Of a stretch of 51,782 nucleotides of DNA, positions 9,615 through 17,731 are shown in pieces; position 1 is the first letter of the stretch, and each line of letters opens with the position of its first letter. The translations under genes and the position numbers were made by a program. Source of the DNA: an uncultured Mollicutes bacterium (GTDB taxonomy: Bacteria; Bacillota_I; Bacilli_A; RFN20; CAG-826). The notes beneath the pieces were generated by a model. That model was not told the DNA's origin. It saw only the letters and a program-made list of their open reading frames with translations, and ran no database searches. The stretch spans positions 1 through 51,782 of the forward strand of contig CAMESG010000008.1 of NCBI GenBank assembly GCA_945936135.1, written 5' to 3'.

Positions 9615-10082
9615 TTAACAAAGCCCGTTTTCTTTTTGAAGATAAGCGAGCAGCCTTTCGCACCCTTCCTTGATGTCGTTAAAGGCGGATTCGAAATCCC
9701 TGGTGTACCAAGGATCATCGACGTCTTTTGGATTGTCGGTGTAGTCTAACAACAAATGAATCTTTCCTAGGGGGTCGTCGTTGTAGAAACGCCTCAGGCT
9801 CCATCGATTCTCCGAATCCATCCCAATCAATAGGTCGAAGTCTTCGTAATCTTTCTTGGTGATCTGCCTGGCGCGGTGGGTGCCTGGATCGATTCCATGC
9901 ACGATCAACGTTTTCCGTATCGGGGGATAGATCGGATACCCGATCTCCTCCCTGCTCGTCGCGGCGGAATCGATTTGAAAATGCTTTTCCAAGCCCCGCT
10001 TTTTGACGAGGCTTAGGAAGATTTGCTCCGCCATTGGGCTGCGGCAGATGTTGCCGTGGCAACAAAAGAGAATGCGAATCAT
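9615..10082 (-). CDS. Low-molecular-weight protein-tyrosine phosphatase
   Basis: Cytoplasmic phosphatase of the LMW-PTP family. The P-loop CHGNICRSPMAE near the N-terminus supplies the nucleophilic Cys and the Arg of C(X)5R, and the DDPWY segment near residue 120 supplies the general-acid Asp. Length 155 aa is standard. In Bacillota these enzymes often counteract tyrosine kinases that control polysaccharide synthesis or stress, but no kinase gene is visible here. The flanking DUF4143 gene ends 12 bp upstream on the same strand. The gene itself is intact, unlike most of its neighbours. Confidence 0.9.
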   Translation of the reverse strand: MIRILFCCHGNICRSPMAEQIFLSLVKKRGLEKHFQIDSAATSREEIGYPIYPPIRKTLIVHGIDPGTHRARQITKKDYEDFDLLIGMDSENRWSLRRFYNDDPLGKIHLLLDYTDNPKDVDDPWYTRDFESAFNDIKEGCERLLAYLQKENGLC

Positions 10083-10093
10083 GAGGGATGCCT

Positions 10094-11340
10094 TTAATCG
10101 TTTAAACTGTTGTCGTTTAAGAGGAAATCGTAGAGATTCAAGATGAAGATCCCCTCTTCATTATAATAAGGTTCCGTTTCGTCCAAGGTAATGATGATCT
10201 TTTTGAAAAAATCCCCCGTTAGCGTCAACGAGCGTTGCTCTTGCTCCATCTTGGCTCGATTCGGCAGGGAATAAGCGGATTGGATGTAGTAGCGTTTCGA
10301 TCCTTTGTTGCACACGAAATCGATTTCCAATTGTTTGCGGATCCCGTTCCCCTTTTCGTTCGTTTCGTTCAAGGCAACGACTCCTACGTCGACGTTGAAT
10401 CCGCGGACTTTCAATTCATTGAAAATGACGTTTTCCATGGCGTGGGTCCGTTCGAACTGTCGGAAATTTAAACGCGCATTCCTCAACCCGAGGTCGCTGA
10501 AGTAGTATTTGACGGGGGAGGCGATGTATTTCTTTCCCTTCACGTCATAGCGAGCCGCCTCTTCGATCAAGAAGGAATCGCAAAGGTATTCGATGTATTT
10601 GTGAATGGTTGCGCTGCTAAGGGATTTTTGCTTGACGCTTTTAAATGTGGCGGATAGTTTGCTCGGATTGGTCAAAGAGCAAATGGAGGAGGAGAGGATG
10701 TTTAAAAGCTCTTCCAATTCCGCGGAGTTCCGAATATTGTGCCTCCCCACGATATCGGGAATATACGTTTCTTTGAAAAGGGATTTGAGGAAACCGGTTT
10801 TTGCTTCGGGGCTAGAAAGTTCTAAAATGAAAGGCAACCCACCATAAACCATGTATTCGCCCAAACCTTCGTATTTCGTCCCCTCGTACGCGGTCATGAA
10901 TTCGGCAAAACGAAGAGGGCGCATTCGTATTTCGTCCCCTCGTCCTCGAAACTCCGCGAGGACGTCTTTGGACAAAAACGAGCGTTGCTTCCCGTTACGT
11001 ATACATCGACATTTTCCAAGCGAATGAGACCATTCAACACCGCTTCAAATTCATTCAACAATTGAATTTCGTCCAGCAAGACGTAATACATTCCCTTATC
11101 TTTGAAATTCTCTTCCAAATAAGGGTACAAAATGTTCGGATCGCGGAAACGCTTGTTTGGGAAGGCATCGAATGCAATCTCAATGATGTGATCTTGGGAA
11201 ACCCCTTTCGAAAGCAAATGGTTTTTGAATAAGGTGAAGAGCAAGTAGGATTTCCCACAACGGCGCATCCCGGTAACTACTTTGATCAATCCGTTTCCTT
11301 AGCGTTCGATGAGCTTGTTTAAGTAGAGGTCCCTTTTGAT
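10094..11340 (-). pseudogene. DUF4143 AAA ATPase, broken by a stop and a frameshift
   Basis: ATPase of the AAA_14/DUF4143 family. It is a close paralogue of the intact gene at 31125-32390. The Walker A motif is GMRRCGKS and the Walker B region is YYVLLDEIQ. The frame breaks at about 10985 in a T5 run; one more T restores NARFLSKDVLAEFRGRGDE, matching the paralogue. Upstream of the apparent ATG at 11289 the same frame reads RDLYLNKLIER, then TAA at 11299-11301, then GNGLIKVV, where the paralogue has RDRYLNLLISKKWNGMVKVV. So there is also a premature stop. Two independent lesions argue for real decay. The C-terminal region keeps IDFVCNKGSKRYYIQSAYSL, the nuclease-like core of the family. Confidence 0.8.
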
Positions 11341-11371
11341 TTGCGTAGATTCTTTTTCTATTTCAAATTTT

Positions 11372-11385
11372 TGCGAGTATCCGCA
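11372..11385 (-). promoter_or_regulatory. Palindromic operator TGCG-N6-CGCA upstream of the DUF4143 relic
   Basis: TGCGagtatcCGCA lies about 35-45 bp upstream of the start region of the broken DUF4143 gene. The same TGCG-N6-CGCA pattern occurs twice upstream of the intact paralogue (31026-31039 and 31101-31114). A half site TGCGTA at 11342-11347 sits where the proximal operator would be. Conservation of the motif in front of paralogues at two loci suggests a regulator binding site. The regulator is unknown. Confidence 0.5.
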
Positions 11386-11866
11386 AAAAAATTACGCAGA
11401 TGAATTTATTGTCTTGCTGACATAAATCAATGGCCTAGTAAGATTGCGCATCCGTGACCTCGATCGATTTCGTTCTTCGGCGAGGAGGCGAGCGACATTG
11501 ATCGGACTCGCATCGATGGGGGATCTTGAGATTGCTTAAAGGGGCTCCGGCTGACCATCGCTTCGTTCTGTAATCACGTCAACGGATGGCATATACCCCT
11601 TTATCCTTAATTTGGTTTTTCTTGTGGTGTCACTGACGATTATGGCCAGGGGAACGCGAACCGACCCCAGACAGCGGAAAAGCGTTCTCGTGCATCTCAT
11701 TGTAAATTTGTGCATGGGGCGTGCGGACAAAAAACCGGACCGCAAAGGAAGGGAATTATGGTCGACGAAAATTCAAAGAAACGCGCATCGAGGCATTGCC
11801 GCAAGCGCCACAACATGGCGAAGACACTTAGGAAATGCCCCCATTGTCCAACCCGCGATCGAAAAA
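11386..11866. other. Intergenic region between the DUF4143 relic and IS3 copy 2
   Basis: No gene is convincing here. Composition changes from AT-rich near 11390 to GC-rich after about 11700. Open frames on both strands have no recognisable motifs. Part of the region, from about 11700, may be the decayed 5-prime half of the IS3 element that becomes recognisable at 11867. Confidence 0.35.
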
Positions 11867-12474
11867 AAGCGAGCGAAGCATTCCTCGTGCCCGGGCGAAT
11901 TGCCGCCGTCGGCGCCTAACTCGCTGAGCAGGGATTTCTCCGCCGACGGGCCCTTCGAGAAGATGGCAACGGGCATCGCCGGGTTCGCCCCCGGCGGCGG
12001 GAAGGCTTGCCTCTCCCCCGCGATCGGCCGCTTCGGCGGCATGCCGATCGCTTGGGCGATGGGGGCCTCCCCGGGCCCAAGCTTGGCCAGCGGCATGCTC
12101 CGCAAAGCGTCCCGCCCCGTCCCCGAAGGGGTTCGCCGCGCAATCCGTTCGGGCCGCGGACGCCATCGCCGACGGCCCGGCCGGATCGGGCCAATGGATA
12201 AATTCGGATTCGTTCGATCGATGCCGAAAAAAGGCCGCTCGCCCGGCAATTCGGCGCGCGAAGGCTTCTTTGGGGCAATCAAAAACGAGATGCTTTATAA
12301 CGAGGGCCAGCCGAGAACGGCCGCGAGGGAATTCGTTCCCTATCCGGAAAAATGCCTCATCTGGTCTAGGGAAAGGGGCATTGAGGAATCGCTCGGTTGC
12401 AAAAGCGTGATCGATAGGAGAAGAGAAATCGGGATATCATAGTGAAAACGGTCCAGTTTTTTGTCCGCAGCCCC
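11867..12474 (+). mobile_element. Decayed IS3-family orfB remnant, copy 2
   Basis: Longer copy of the IS3 remnant. The frame reads KHSSCPGE, APNSLSRDFSADGPFEK, MATGIAGFAPGGGKACLSP and then continues exactly as copy 1 to RRREIGIS and the terminal repeat. In family members the segment after PFEK is xxTDITEF; here the Asp, Thr and Glu have become Gly, Ala and Gly. The HSDxG aspartate is also Gly. The reading frame is open for 276 codons from 11612 only because A/T-rich stop codons are absent. Bases 11998-12474 match 5786-6262 without a difference. The element end abuts the next gene with 6 bp to its likely ATG. Confidence 0.75.
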
Positions 12475-12480
12475 AACAGT

Positions 12481-13086
12481 ATGGAAAACTACGTTGAGAT
12501 TAACACTGTATCCGAGCTTTTGAACGAGATTAAGCTTTTGCTTGATGGCAAACGTTATCTCGGCGCCCTTTTCCTCGCACTTACTCTTCCGGATTCGCTT
12601 GGCAAATTGGCCTACCCGTCCATCGACAAGGTCGGGGAGCGGTATATCAAGTGGTTTGACGAGAACGTCTACAACATCTTTGGCTTGCTGTATTCCGACC
12701 CGTTCTTTTCCAATTCCGTCCATTTCGACGGGAAGGCATGCTACCAATTGCGGTGCAAACTGCTCCACGAGAGCACGAACGACATCGCCGAAAAGACCGG
12801 TATCGAGGAATTCGTTCTTGGTTTCAACGACCAAAGGTTCTTCACGGGAGGCCTTTCCGGCAACGAATACCGTTTTGAAGAATGGACGCCAGGCATGGAC
12901 GAGGTCCCTCAGACGCTCTATCTGTATGTCGGCGTTAAGGAAATCTGCACCGATGTGATGGAGGCGGCCGAACGCTTCTTGGCAAACAACCCGCATCTCG
13001 ATTATCCGAAGCTCAAAATGAACCACGGCGGCGGCAAATTCCCAAAAGACCTGTGGATTGGTTGGCCGAAAAAGAATAAGCAGTGA
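12481..13086 (+). CDS. Uncharacterised protein, first gene of an AlbA_2-SMEK module
   Basis: Protein of 201 aa from the ATG at 12481 (MENYVEINTV). An upstream in-frame ATG at 12442 lies inside the IS3 end and is unlikely to be native. Features are a helical N-terminus, GKRYLGALFLALTLPDSLGK, the segment VGERYIKWFDENV, and the motif CYQLRCKLLHEST around residue 95 (R-x-x-x-LH, as in HEPN-like helical proteins). A HEPN-like RNase or nucleotide-handling role is possible but is inference. The IS3 remnant ends 6 bp upstream and has removed any native promoter and ribosome binding site. The AlbA_2 protein and SMEK gene follow on the same strand. Confidence 0.6.
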   Translation: MENYVEINTVSELLNEIKLLLDGKRYLGALFLALTLPDSLGKLAYPSIDKVGERYIKWFDENVYNIFGLLYSDPFFSNSVHFDGKACYQLRCKLLHESTNDIAEKTGIEEFVLGFNDQRFFTGGLSGNEYRFEEWTPGMDEVPQTLYLYVGVKEICTDVMEAAERFLANNPHLDYPKLKMNHGGGKFPKDLWIGWPKKNKQ

Positions 13087-13166
13087 ACAAGTTAGAGAAC
13101 AAGCTGGTGAACAAGTTAGAGAACAAGCTGGTGAACAAGTTAGAGAACAAGCTGGTGAACAAGTTA
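13085..13166. repeat. 24-bp tandem repeat, 3.4 copies
   Basis: Three perfect copies of gaacaagttagagaacaag plus ctggt (24 bp, itself two diverged 12-mers), at 13085-13108, 13109-13132 and 13133-13156, plus a 10-bp partial copy. It begins at the stop codon of the preceding gene. Read in the frame Glu-Gln-Val it would encode EQVREQAG repeats, a type of linker seen in some AlbA_2 proteins, but here it is out of frame with both neighbours. It ends 40 bp before the AlbA_2 ATG. Confidence 0.9.
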
Positions 13167-13205
13167 AAATGCGTGGATAATACGCATATGTAAGGAGGAC
13201 AGGTT

Positions 13206-14630
13206 ATGCTTCTTAAAGAATTAATTCCGGAACACCTTTTTGAGAACACGGATTTTGACTACAAAGCCAAGTTAAACGACAAGGAAAAAGAAACGCGGAA
13301 GTGGGCAAAATCATTGGTTGCCTTCGCAAACGAAGAGGGCGGGACCATTTATGTCGGCGTGAATGACGATTGGACGGTTTTCGGCCTGACCAGAGAGGAA
13401 GCCGACAAAACCCGCCTCTTGGTAATAAAGGAAAACGATAGACACGTATTTCCGCATGTAAGATTGTCTTTTTCCTTTATCGAGGTCCCAAACCGCGAGG
13501 ATCGTTTTGTTTTGGCGATTTATGTCTTTAAGGCGGAGTCCATTGTAAGGTATCGAGAAGGGGACTTCGACGAGACCGTTTACAAGCGAAAAGACGGAGC
13601 GAGCACAGAGGCGACCCCCGAGGAAATCGTTTCAATGGGCCGCGGGCGAAAGGGCTTTGACTTGCAACTGACCGGGTCTTTCTTCAAAGAGGAGGACTTC
13701 TCCCAATACTTATCTCTGGCAAAAGAGTTTAGGAAGGACCACCAAGTCCCCGAATTCAATGACCTCGTCTCTGAGCAAGTCATTTCAGATTCGGGAGAAA
13801 CCACGTTTGGCCTCTCACTATTTGCGGATTCCTGCATCGACAGCCTAACCCTTGTATCCTGCAGGCTCTGGCGCGGCTTTGGTAAAGGCGAAGATGAAAT
13901 CATTGACAAGAAATTTTTCAAAGGCCCATTGGGCGAATGTTTCCGCTTTGCTAGGTCCTTCATTATTCGGAACACAAAAACAGGAGTCATAAAGAATCAG
14001 GACGGCAGCCGCACTAATACCTATTCCTATCCTGAATTGGCCATCAGGGAAGTCCTCGTCAACGCAATCGCGCATCGGGATTATTCAATGGCTGGAACCC
14101 AGATAGACATAGATATCTTCGCGGACAGAATAGAGGTGAAGTCGCCAGGCGGATGGCTTCTTTCGAAAAAGCCGTCGCAATACGCCTTGGACAGGATTCC
14201 ATCCAAAAGGAGGAACGACTCTATTTCTGCCTGCTTCGAATTGTGCGGTCTAATGGAAAGGAGCGGCACCGGTTTCGAGAAAATAGCAAACTTCTATAAG
14301 GCTTATCCGCAGTTGATGCCAGTCCTTGAAGACTTTGGCGATTTCTTTTGCATTACGCTATTTGATTTGCAGTATGAGAAAACGGATTTTGACGAGCAAG
14401 GCATCGACGAAACACCAGAATCAGGGGCCGAGCAGCTTATTTTGAGACTATGCGGCGAGAGCCCGAAGAGTCGAAAAGAACTTCAGGAGGCAGCCGGAAT
14501 CAAAAGTAGAAGCTATTTCATGAGGAAGGTTCTTCAGCCCATGCTTGAGAAAGGCTTAATCGAAGCCGTGTCCCCCAAAAATTCCCCCAATCAAAGATAT
14601 AGGCCGAAAAATGGCTCGGGAATAGATTAG
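13206..14630 (+). CDS. AlbA_2 (Schlafen-type) and HATPase-like putative regulator
   Basis: Protein of 474 aa with an N-terminal AlbA_2/Schlafen nucleic-acid-binding domain (DFDYKAKL, then LVAFANEEGGTIYVGVNDDW at about residues 40-60). A GHKL-like ATPase C-terminal part follows (REVLVNAIAHRDYS near residue 280, DRIEVKSPGGW, and RNDSISACFELCGLMERSGT with GFEKI). A winged-helix segment (SRKELQEAAGIKSRSYFMRK) lies at the end. This arrangement is usual for so-called RecG-like ATP-binding regulators, many of them in defence or mobile regions. AAGGAGG precedes the ATG. The function is unproven; DNA/RNA-binding regulator or effector is the safest reading. The SMEK-domain gene follows after 16 bp. Confidence 0.85.
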   Translation: MLLKELIPEHLFENTDFDYKAKLNDKEKETRKWAKSLVAFANEEGGTIYVGVNDDWTVFGLTREEADKTRLLVIKENDRHVFPHVRLSFSFIEVPNREDRFVLAIYVFKAESIVRYREGDFDETVYKRKDGASTEATPEEIVSMGRGRKGFDLQLTGSFFKEEDFSQYLSLAKEFRKDHQVPEFNDLVSEQVISDSGETTFGLSLFADSCIDSLTLVSCRLWRGFGKGEDEIIDKKFFKGPLGECFRFARSFIIRNTKTGVIKNQDGSRTNTYSYPELAIREVLVNAIAHRDYSMAGTQIDIDIFADRIEVKSPGGWLLSKKPSQYALDRIPSKRRNDSISACFELCGLMERSGTGFEKIANFYKAYPQLMPVLEDFGDFFCITLFDLQYEKTDFDEQGIDETPESGAEQLILRLCGESPKSRKELQEAAGIKSRSYFMRKVLQPMLEKGLIEAVSPKNSPNQRYRPKNGSGID

Positions 14631-14646
14631 TTTTGCGAGACGATGT

Positions 14647-15021
14647 ATGACCGAAAAGATAGCTTTTGTTGCGGATTGTCTTGTTTGCCTTGAGGCAAAG
14701 ATTCGGCTTTTGAACAGGCTTGGCCTTTTTGATGAGGCCAAGATGTTTGAAACTTTCGCCACGAAAGCATGTTCCTTATATTTTGGTCAGTCATTTAGAA
14801 ACTTGAACCAAGTGGAAATCAATTTCCCATGCGTCGATCTGGTTTCGGATGATGGACAGATTTACGTTCAAGTAAGTACCCGCGCCGATGTATTAAAAAA
14901 GATTAAAGATACTTTGGCGGATTTGCGAGATTCCAAACAAGAATTTGCCAAAAGCATTGAGAGTGTTTGGAATCTTGTGCAAATGAAGTTCCGCCAAGGA
15001 GCTGAATGCCAGAACCCCTAG
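14647..15021 (+). pseudogene. SMEK-domain protein, 3-prime end lost to an IS256 fragment
   Basis: The N-terminal domain matches SMEK-domain proteins: ACSLYFGQSFRNLNQVEINF, then DLVSDDGQIYVQVSTRADVL with KKIKDTL, the conserved (A/C)xDLxxxxxxxxxQVS...KI.KT pattern. SMEK domains are found at the N-terminus of anti-phage and NTPase-type proteins. The frame runs into the GC-rich left flank of an IS256-family fragment at about 14995-15010 and stops at 15021, so only about 115 native residues remain and the effector half is gone. It forms one operon with the AlbA_2 gene. Confidence 0.7.
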
Positions 15022-15029
15022 GGGTTCGG

Positions 15030-15400
15030 GCCCGACCGCCGGGCGACAAAAAAGCAGGCGTCCCGAACAATTGTTTTTGCTGAGAAAACTGGAAAGGAAG
15101 CCTGCGTGGATAATTTTGGCGAACAATTGGCGTCCGCGATAGCGGAAAGCGACGGAAGCCTGGAGAGCGCGATGAGGAAGATCCTCAACGCCGCCGTCCA
15201 AAAGGCCGTCAACGACGCCCTCCAAAGCGAGACGACCGCCCTCTTGGGAAGCGGGAGGCACGAAGCGTGGGGCCGGAATAGCGGCGACTCCCGCAACGGC
15301 AGCTACGAAAGGACCGTGGCGACCTCCGTCGGCCCCGATAACCGTGACCGTTCCGAGGGACAGGAACGGGGATAAGCAACCCACCCCGCAATCCGATGAA
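15030..15400 (+). mobile_element. IS256-family transposase, N-terminal fragment
   Basis: The frame from 15106 reads AMRKILNAAVQKAVNDALQS, ETTALLGSGRHEAWGR and SRNGSYERTVATSVG, the N-terminal region of Mutator/IS256 transposases, whose consensus has a helix ending ExxxxLG, then RNG, then a TxxG strand. At about 15338 the frame shifts; the other frame continues ITVTVPRDRNGD, the expected PRDRNG motif. After this the element is cut off; the catalytic DDE domain is missing. Its insertion truncates the SMEK gene. It ends about 100 bp before hipB. Confidence 0.75.
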
Positions 15401-15507
15401 AATATAAAGCGCAATATTATTCACTTTAACAAAGAAAAGCTTGGATTAAGCGAAACTGCTTGCACTTTATAATCCTGTGATATTATGATGATCTCGGAGA
15501 GCAATGA

Positions 15508-15813
15508 ATGGAGCAAAATTACCTTAGGCTGATCAAAAAACTCAAAGCTTACCGGATCTCGCAATTCAAGACCCAAGAAGACGTCGCCTTAGAAAGCGGA
15601 CTATCCAAACGCACGATCGTGAACCTCGAGAAAGGGGAGAACGTCTCGATGGAGAACTTTTGGAAGTACCTCGATGTCTTGGGCTTGACCCAAGCCTTTG
15701 TCAGCTTCCCCCCGTTCGCCGATATGCGTTTTGAAGACATCCCGAAGAACAAATACGAAAGGCAGAGGGTGCGAGAAAGGAAGACGGACTTCCATTGGGG
15801 CGATGAGGAGTGA
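15508..15813 (+). CDS. hipB: HipB-like antitoxin, XRE-family HTH
   Basis: Protein of 101 aa with a helix-turn-helix of the XRE type (TQEDVALESGLSKRTIVNLE at about residues 21-40), followed by a helical segment and a basic tail. Directly followed and overlapped by a hipA-family gene, so it is the likely antitoxin and autorepressor of a type II toxin-antitoxin pair. The stop TGA at 15811 lies in the Shine-Dalgarno region of hipA, which suggests translational coupling. No upstream palindrome is obvious. Intact and complete. Confidence 0.8.
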   Translation: MEQNYLRLIKKLKAYRISQFKTQEDVALESGLSKRTIVNLEKGENVSMENFWKYLDVLGLTQAFVSFPPFADMRFEDIPKNKYERQRVRERKTDFHWGDEE

Positions 15814-15818
15814 TCGAG

Positions 15819-17072
15819 ATGGACGTCAACGTGAAGATGTGGGGCACCAAGGTCGGGGTGTTGCGGTTCAACGAAGAGCACAACACCTCTGCCTTTCAAT
15901 ACGACCGCGCCTTCCAAAAGTCTCGCATAGAGCTTTCCCCGATCCTCATGCCTTTAAGCGATGCAACCTATGCGTTTGGAAAGGAAATCCCCTCGAATTA
16001 TGGCTTGCCTCCCTTGCTCCGCGATTCCTTGCCCGATACCTATGGGAATAAGGTCATCAACCTTTATTTGGCTTCTTTAGGCCGAGAAGAGAACTCCTTG
16101 AATCCCGCCGAAAGGCTCCTTTATGAAGGGAAGCGCGGCATGGGGGCCTTGGAGTTTGAGCCCGCGAAGTCCGATCTTAGTCTCTCTTCCTCGATTGATA
16201 TCGACGCCTTGGCCAAGATCGCGGATGACGTCTACGAAGAGAGGAAGGCCTTTCATGCGGAGGATATCCAAGCCTTGATCTCCGTTTCGACTTCCGCGGG
16301 AGGCGCCAGAACAAAAGCCGTTGTCCAATATAATCCTGATACGCACGAATTCAAAAGCGGGCAAGTCGATGAGTGTTCGCCCGGTTTTGATTTCTGCCTC
16401 ATCAAATTCGACAACATGAAGGAAGAGGCCTATTTCACGAGGATCGAATACGCCTATTACCTTATGGCGAGAGATTGCGGTATCGATATCCGCGATAGCT
16501 ATCTTCTCTCCATCAACGGCAAATACCATTTCTTGACCAAGCGGTTTGATCGCATCATTAAGAATGGAAAGGTGCAGAAGGTCCACGTGCAAACCCTCGC
16601 TTCGCTTTGTGGACTTGATTACGACGTTCCTTGCCAAATCGATTACGAAGAAGTCTTCAACGTTTTGAAACGGTTGAAGATCCCCAATAAAAACGAGCAA
16701 TGGTTCCGCAGAATGGTATTCAACGCGGTGATGTGCAACCAAGACGACCACGTGAAAAACACCTCTTTCGTCATGGATCGCAAAGGGGTTTGGGATCTCT
16801 CCAACGCCTATGATTTAACGTATGCAAACGATCCGCCGAATCGTTGGTTGTCCGCTCATCAGATGTCGATCCATGGAAAAAGCAAGGGAATCGAACTTTC
16901 CGATTTGCTGGCGGTTGCAAAGAAGGGCAATATTCTCGAAGCAAAAGCGCTGGAAATCATCGATGAGATTCAAAAGGTCGCTCGATCGTTTGCAGCGTAT
17001 GCCAAAAAGGCCCACCTACCAAAAGCAGTAGCGGAACGGCTCGCCAAAGAATTCCTCTATTTCGATCTATAA
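15819..17072 (+). CDS. hipA: HipA-family serine/threonine kinase toxin
   Basis: HipA-like kinase of 417 aa from the ATG at 15819, which has GAGGAG 8 bp upstream; a GTG at 15810 is a less likely start. The N-terminal HipA_N part ends with LNPAERLLYEGKRGMGALEF. The kinase part holds STSAGGARTKAVV (gly-rich/Ser-loop), FCLIKFDN (ATP-binding Lys), YYLMARDCGIDI, FLTKRFDR and the catalytic block FNAVMCNQDDHVKNTSFV (N-x-D-x-H-x-KN). HipA toxins phosphorylate aminoacyl-tRNA synthetases and trigger dormancy; the target here is unknown. All key residues look intact. Confidence 0.88.
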   Translation: MDVNVKMWGTKVGVLRFNEEHNTSAFQYDRAFQKSRIELSPILMPLSDATYAFGKEIPSNYGLPPLLRDSLPDTYGNKVINLYLASLGREENSLNPAERLLYEGKRGMGALEFEPAKSDLSLSSSIDIDALAKIADDVYEERKAFHAEDIQALISVSTSAGGARTKAVVQYNPDTHEFKSGQVDECSPGFDFCLIKFDNMKEEAYFTRIEYAYYLMARDCGIDIRDSYLLSINGKYHFLTKRFDRIIKNGKVQKVHVQTLASLCGLDYDVPCQIDYEEVFNVLKRLKIPNKNEQWFRRMVFNAVMCNQDDHVKNTSFVMDRKGVWDLSNAYDLTYANDPPNRWLSAHQMSIHGKSKGIELSDLLAVAKKGNILEAKALEIIDEIQKVARSFAAYAKKAHLPKAVAERLAKEFLYFDL

Positions 17073-17075
17073 GTT

Positions 17076-17402
17076 TTAATCTCTTAGCAAGTTGATTGGA
17101 ACAACGTAGACCCCAGTTGGATCTTTATAACAAGGCCCATGCGCCGTGAGGACCATGGAGAAAGAAGGCTCGCGATAGGAGGTGTCGTCCACCTTATTCT
17201 TCAGCTTTGCGAGGTTTTTGATCCCCTCCTTTACGCCTTCCTTACTGCCCAATTTGATTTCGATGAGCCCATAACGCCCATCGTCAAGGCGGAGAATGGC
17301 GTCGACTTCGAGGTTGTCGCTATCGCGGTAATGATCGATTTTTCCTTCGTTCGCCATCGCGAGAGTGGTAATAAGTTTGGGTAATCGTGTTTTTCGTCGC
17401 AC
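17076..17402 (-). pseudogene. DUF4143 ATPase, C-terminal fragment
   Basis: About 85 residues of the C-terminal nuclease-like domain of a second DUF4143 subtype: IDHYRDSDNLEVDAILRLDD, then GRYGLIEIKLGSKEG, KNLAKLKNKV and DPTGVYVVPINLL at the end. The (D/E)xDxIL...IEIKLG pattern is the PD-(D/E)XK-like core. The ATPase half and most of DUF4143 are missing, and the first about 15 residues look frameshifted. It converges tail to tail with hipA with 3 bp between stops. A relic without function. Confidence 0.75.
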
Positions 17403-17611
17403 CCTTAAAGGTAATCGTTTGGCCTGTCGCTTAATTCGGCACAGTTTGGCACACGGTCGCTCTTGTTCTTAGTTCAAACACAAGCCCGAAGGTAAAGGAA
17501 AAAGCCCACAAATCGCCTTAAAACGGCAAAATACGTGCTAAAACACAGAAATATAAAGAAAAAAGGTTCAATGCTTAGGAAATTCCATTGCATCAAACCT
17601 CTTCATTCAAT
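17403..17611. other. Intergenic region, no gene
   Basis: Nothing coding is supported here. An imperfect hairpin at about 17566-17597 (ggttcaatgc / ...gcatcaaacc) resembles the terminator hairpins next to the tRNA clusters and may be a relic of one. The following 92 bp are a dispersed repeat described separately. Confidence 0.35.
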
Positions 17612-17703
17612 ATGTGGTTGTGCATCAATATTGATACATTTAGCCCTTTTTGCAAGGGGTTGCACGACGACATTGATACATTTCAAAGGGGATGGGAGGA
17701 ATC
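17612..17703 (-). repeat. Dispersed 92-bp repeat, copy A
   Basis: Aligned without gaps to 32607-32698 at roughly 90% identity. Inside are two related sub-units, each starting ggttg and containing attgatacattt. It carries the small dyad tgcatcaatattgataca and ends in gggatgggaggaatc. On the minus strand that end resembles a tRNA T-arm plus acceptor (gattcctcccatcccc). Both copies sit just downstream of the stop codon of a minus-strand accessory gene, 29 bp here and 6 bp at copy B. Confidence 0.8.
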
Positions 17704-17731
17704 AAAATCTTCCAAACGTTCCGTCTACCTG

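Noticed and set aside
11612-12442. 276-codon open frame, and the 244-codon frame at 5496-6230, as functional genes
   Set aside because: The frames stay open through high GC; catalytic residues of the transposase are lost and the upstream halves have no motif.
5786-12474. Diversity-generating retroelement template/variable repeat pair
   Set aside because: The paired repeats are identical rather than differing at template adenines, no reverse transcriptase is present, and the sequence is an IS3 transposase relic.
13085-13166. CRISPR array
   Set aside because: Units are contiguous 24-mers with no spacers and there are no cas genes.
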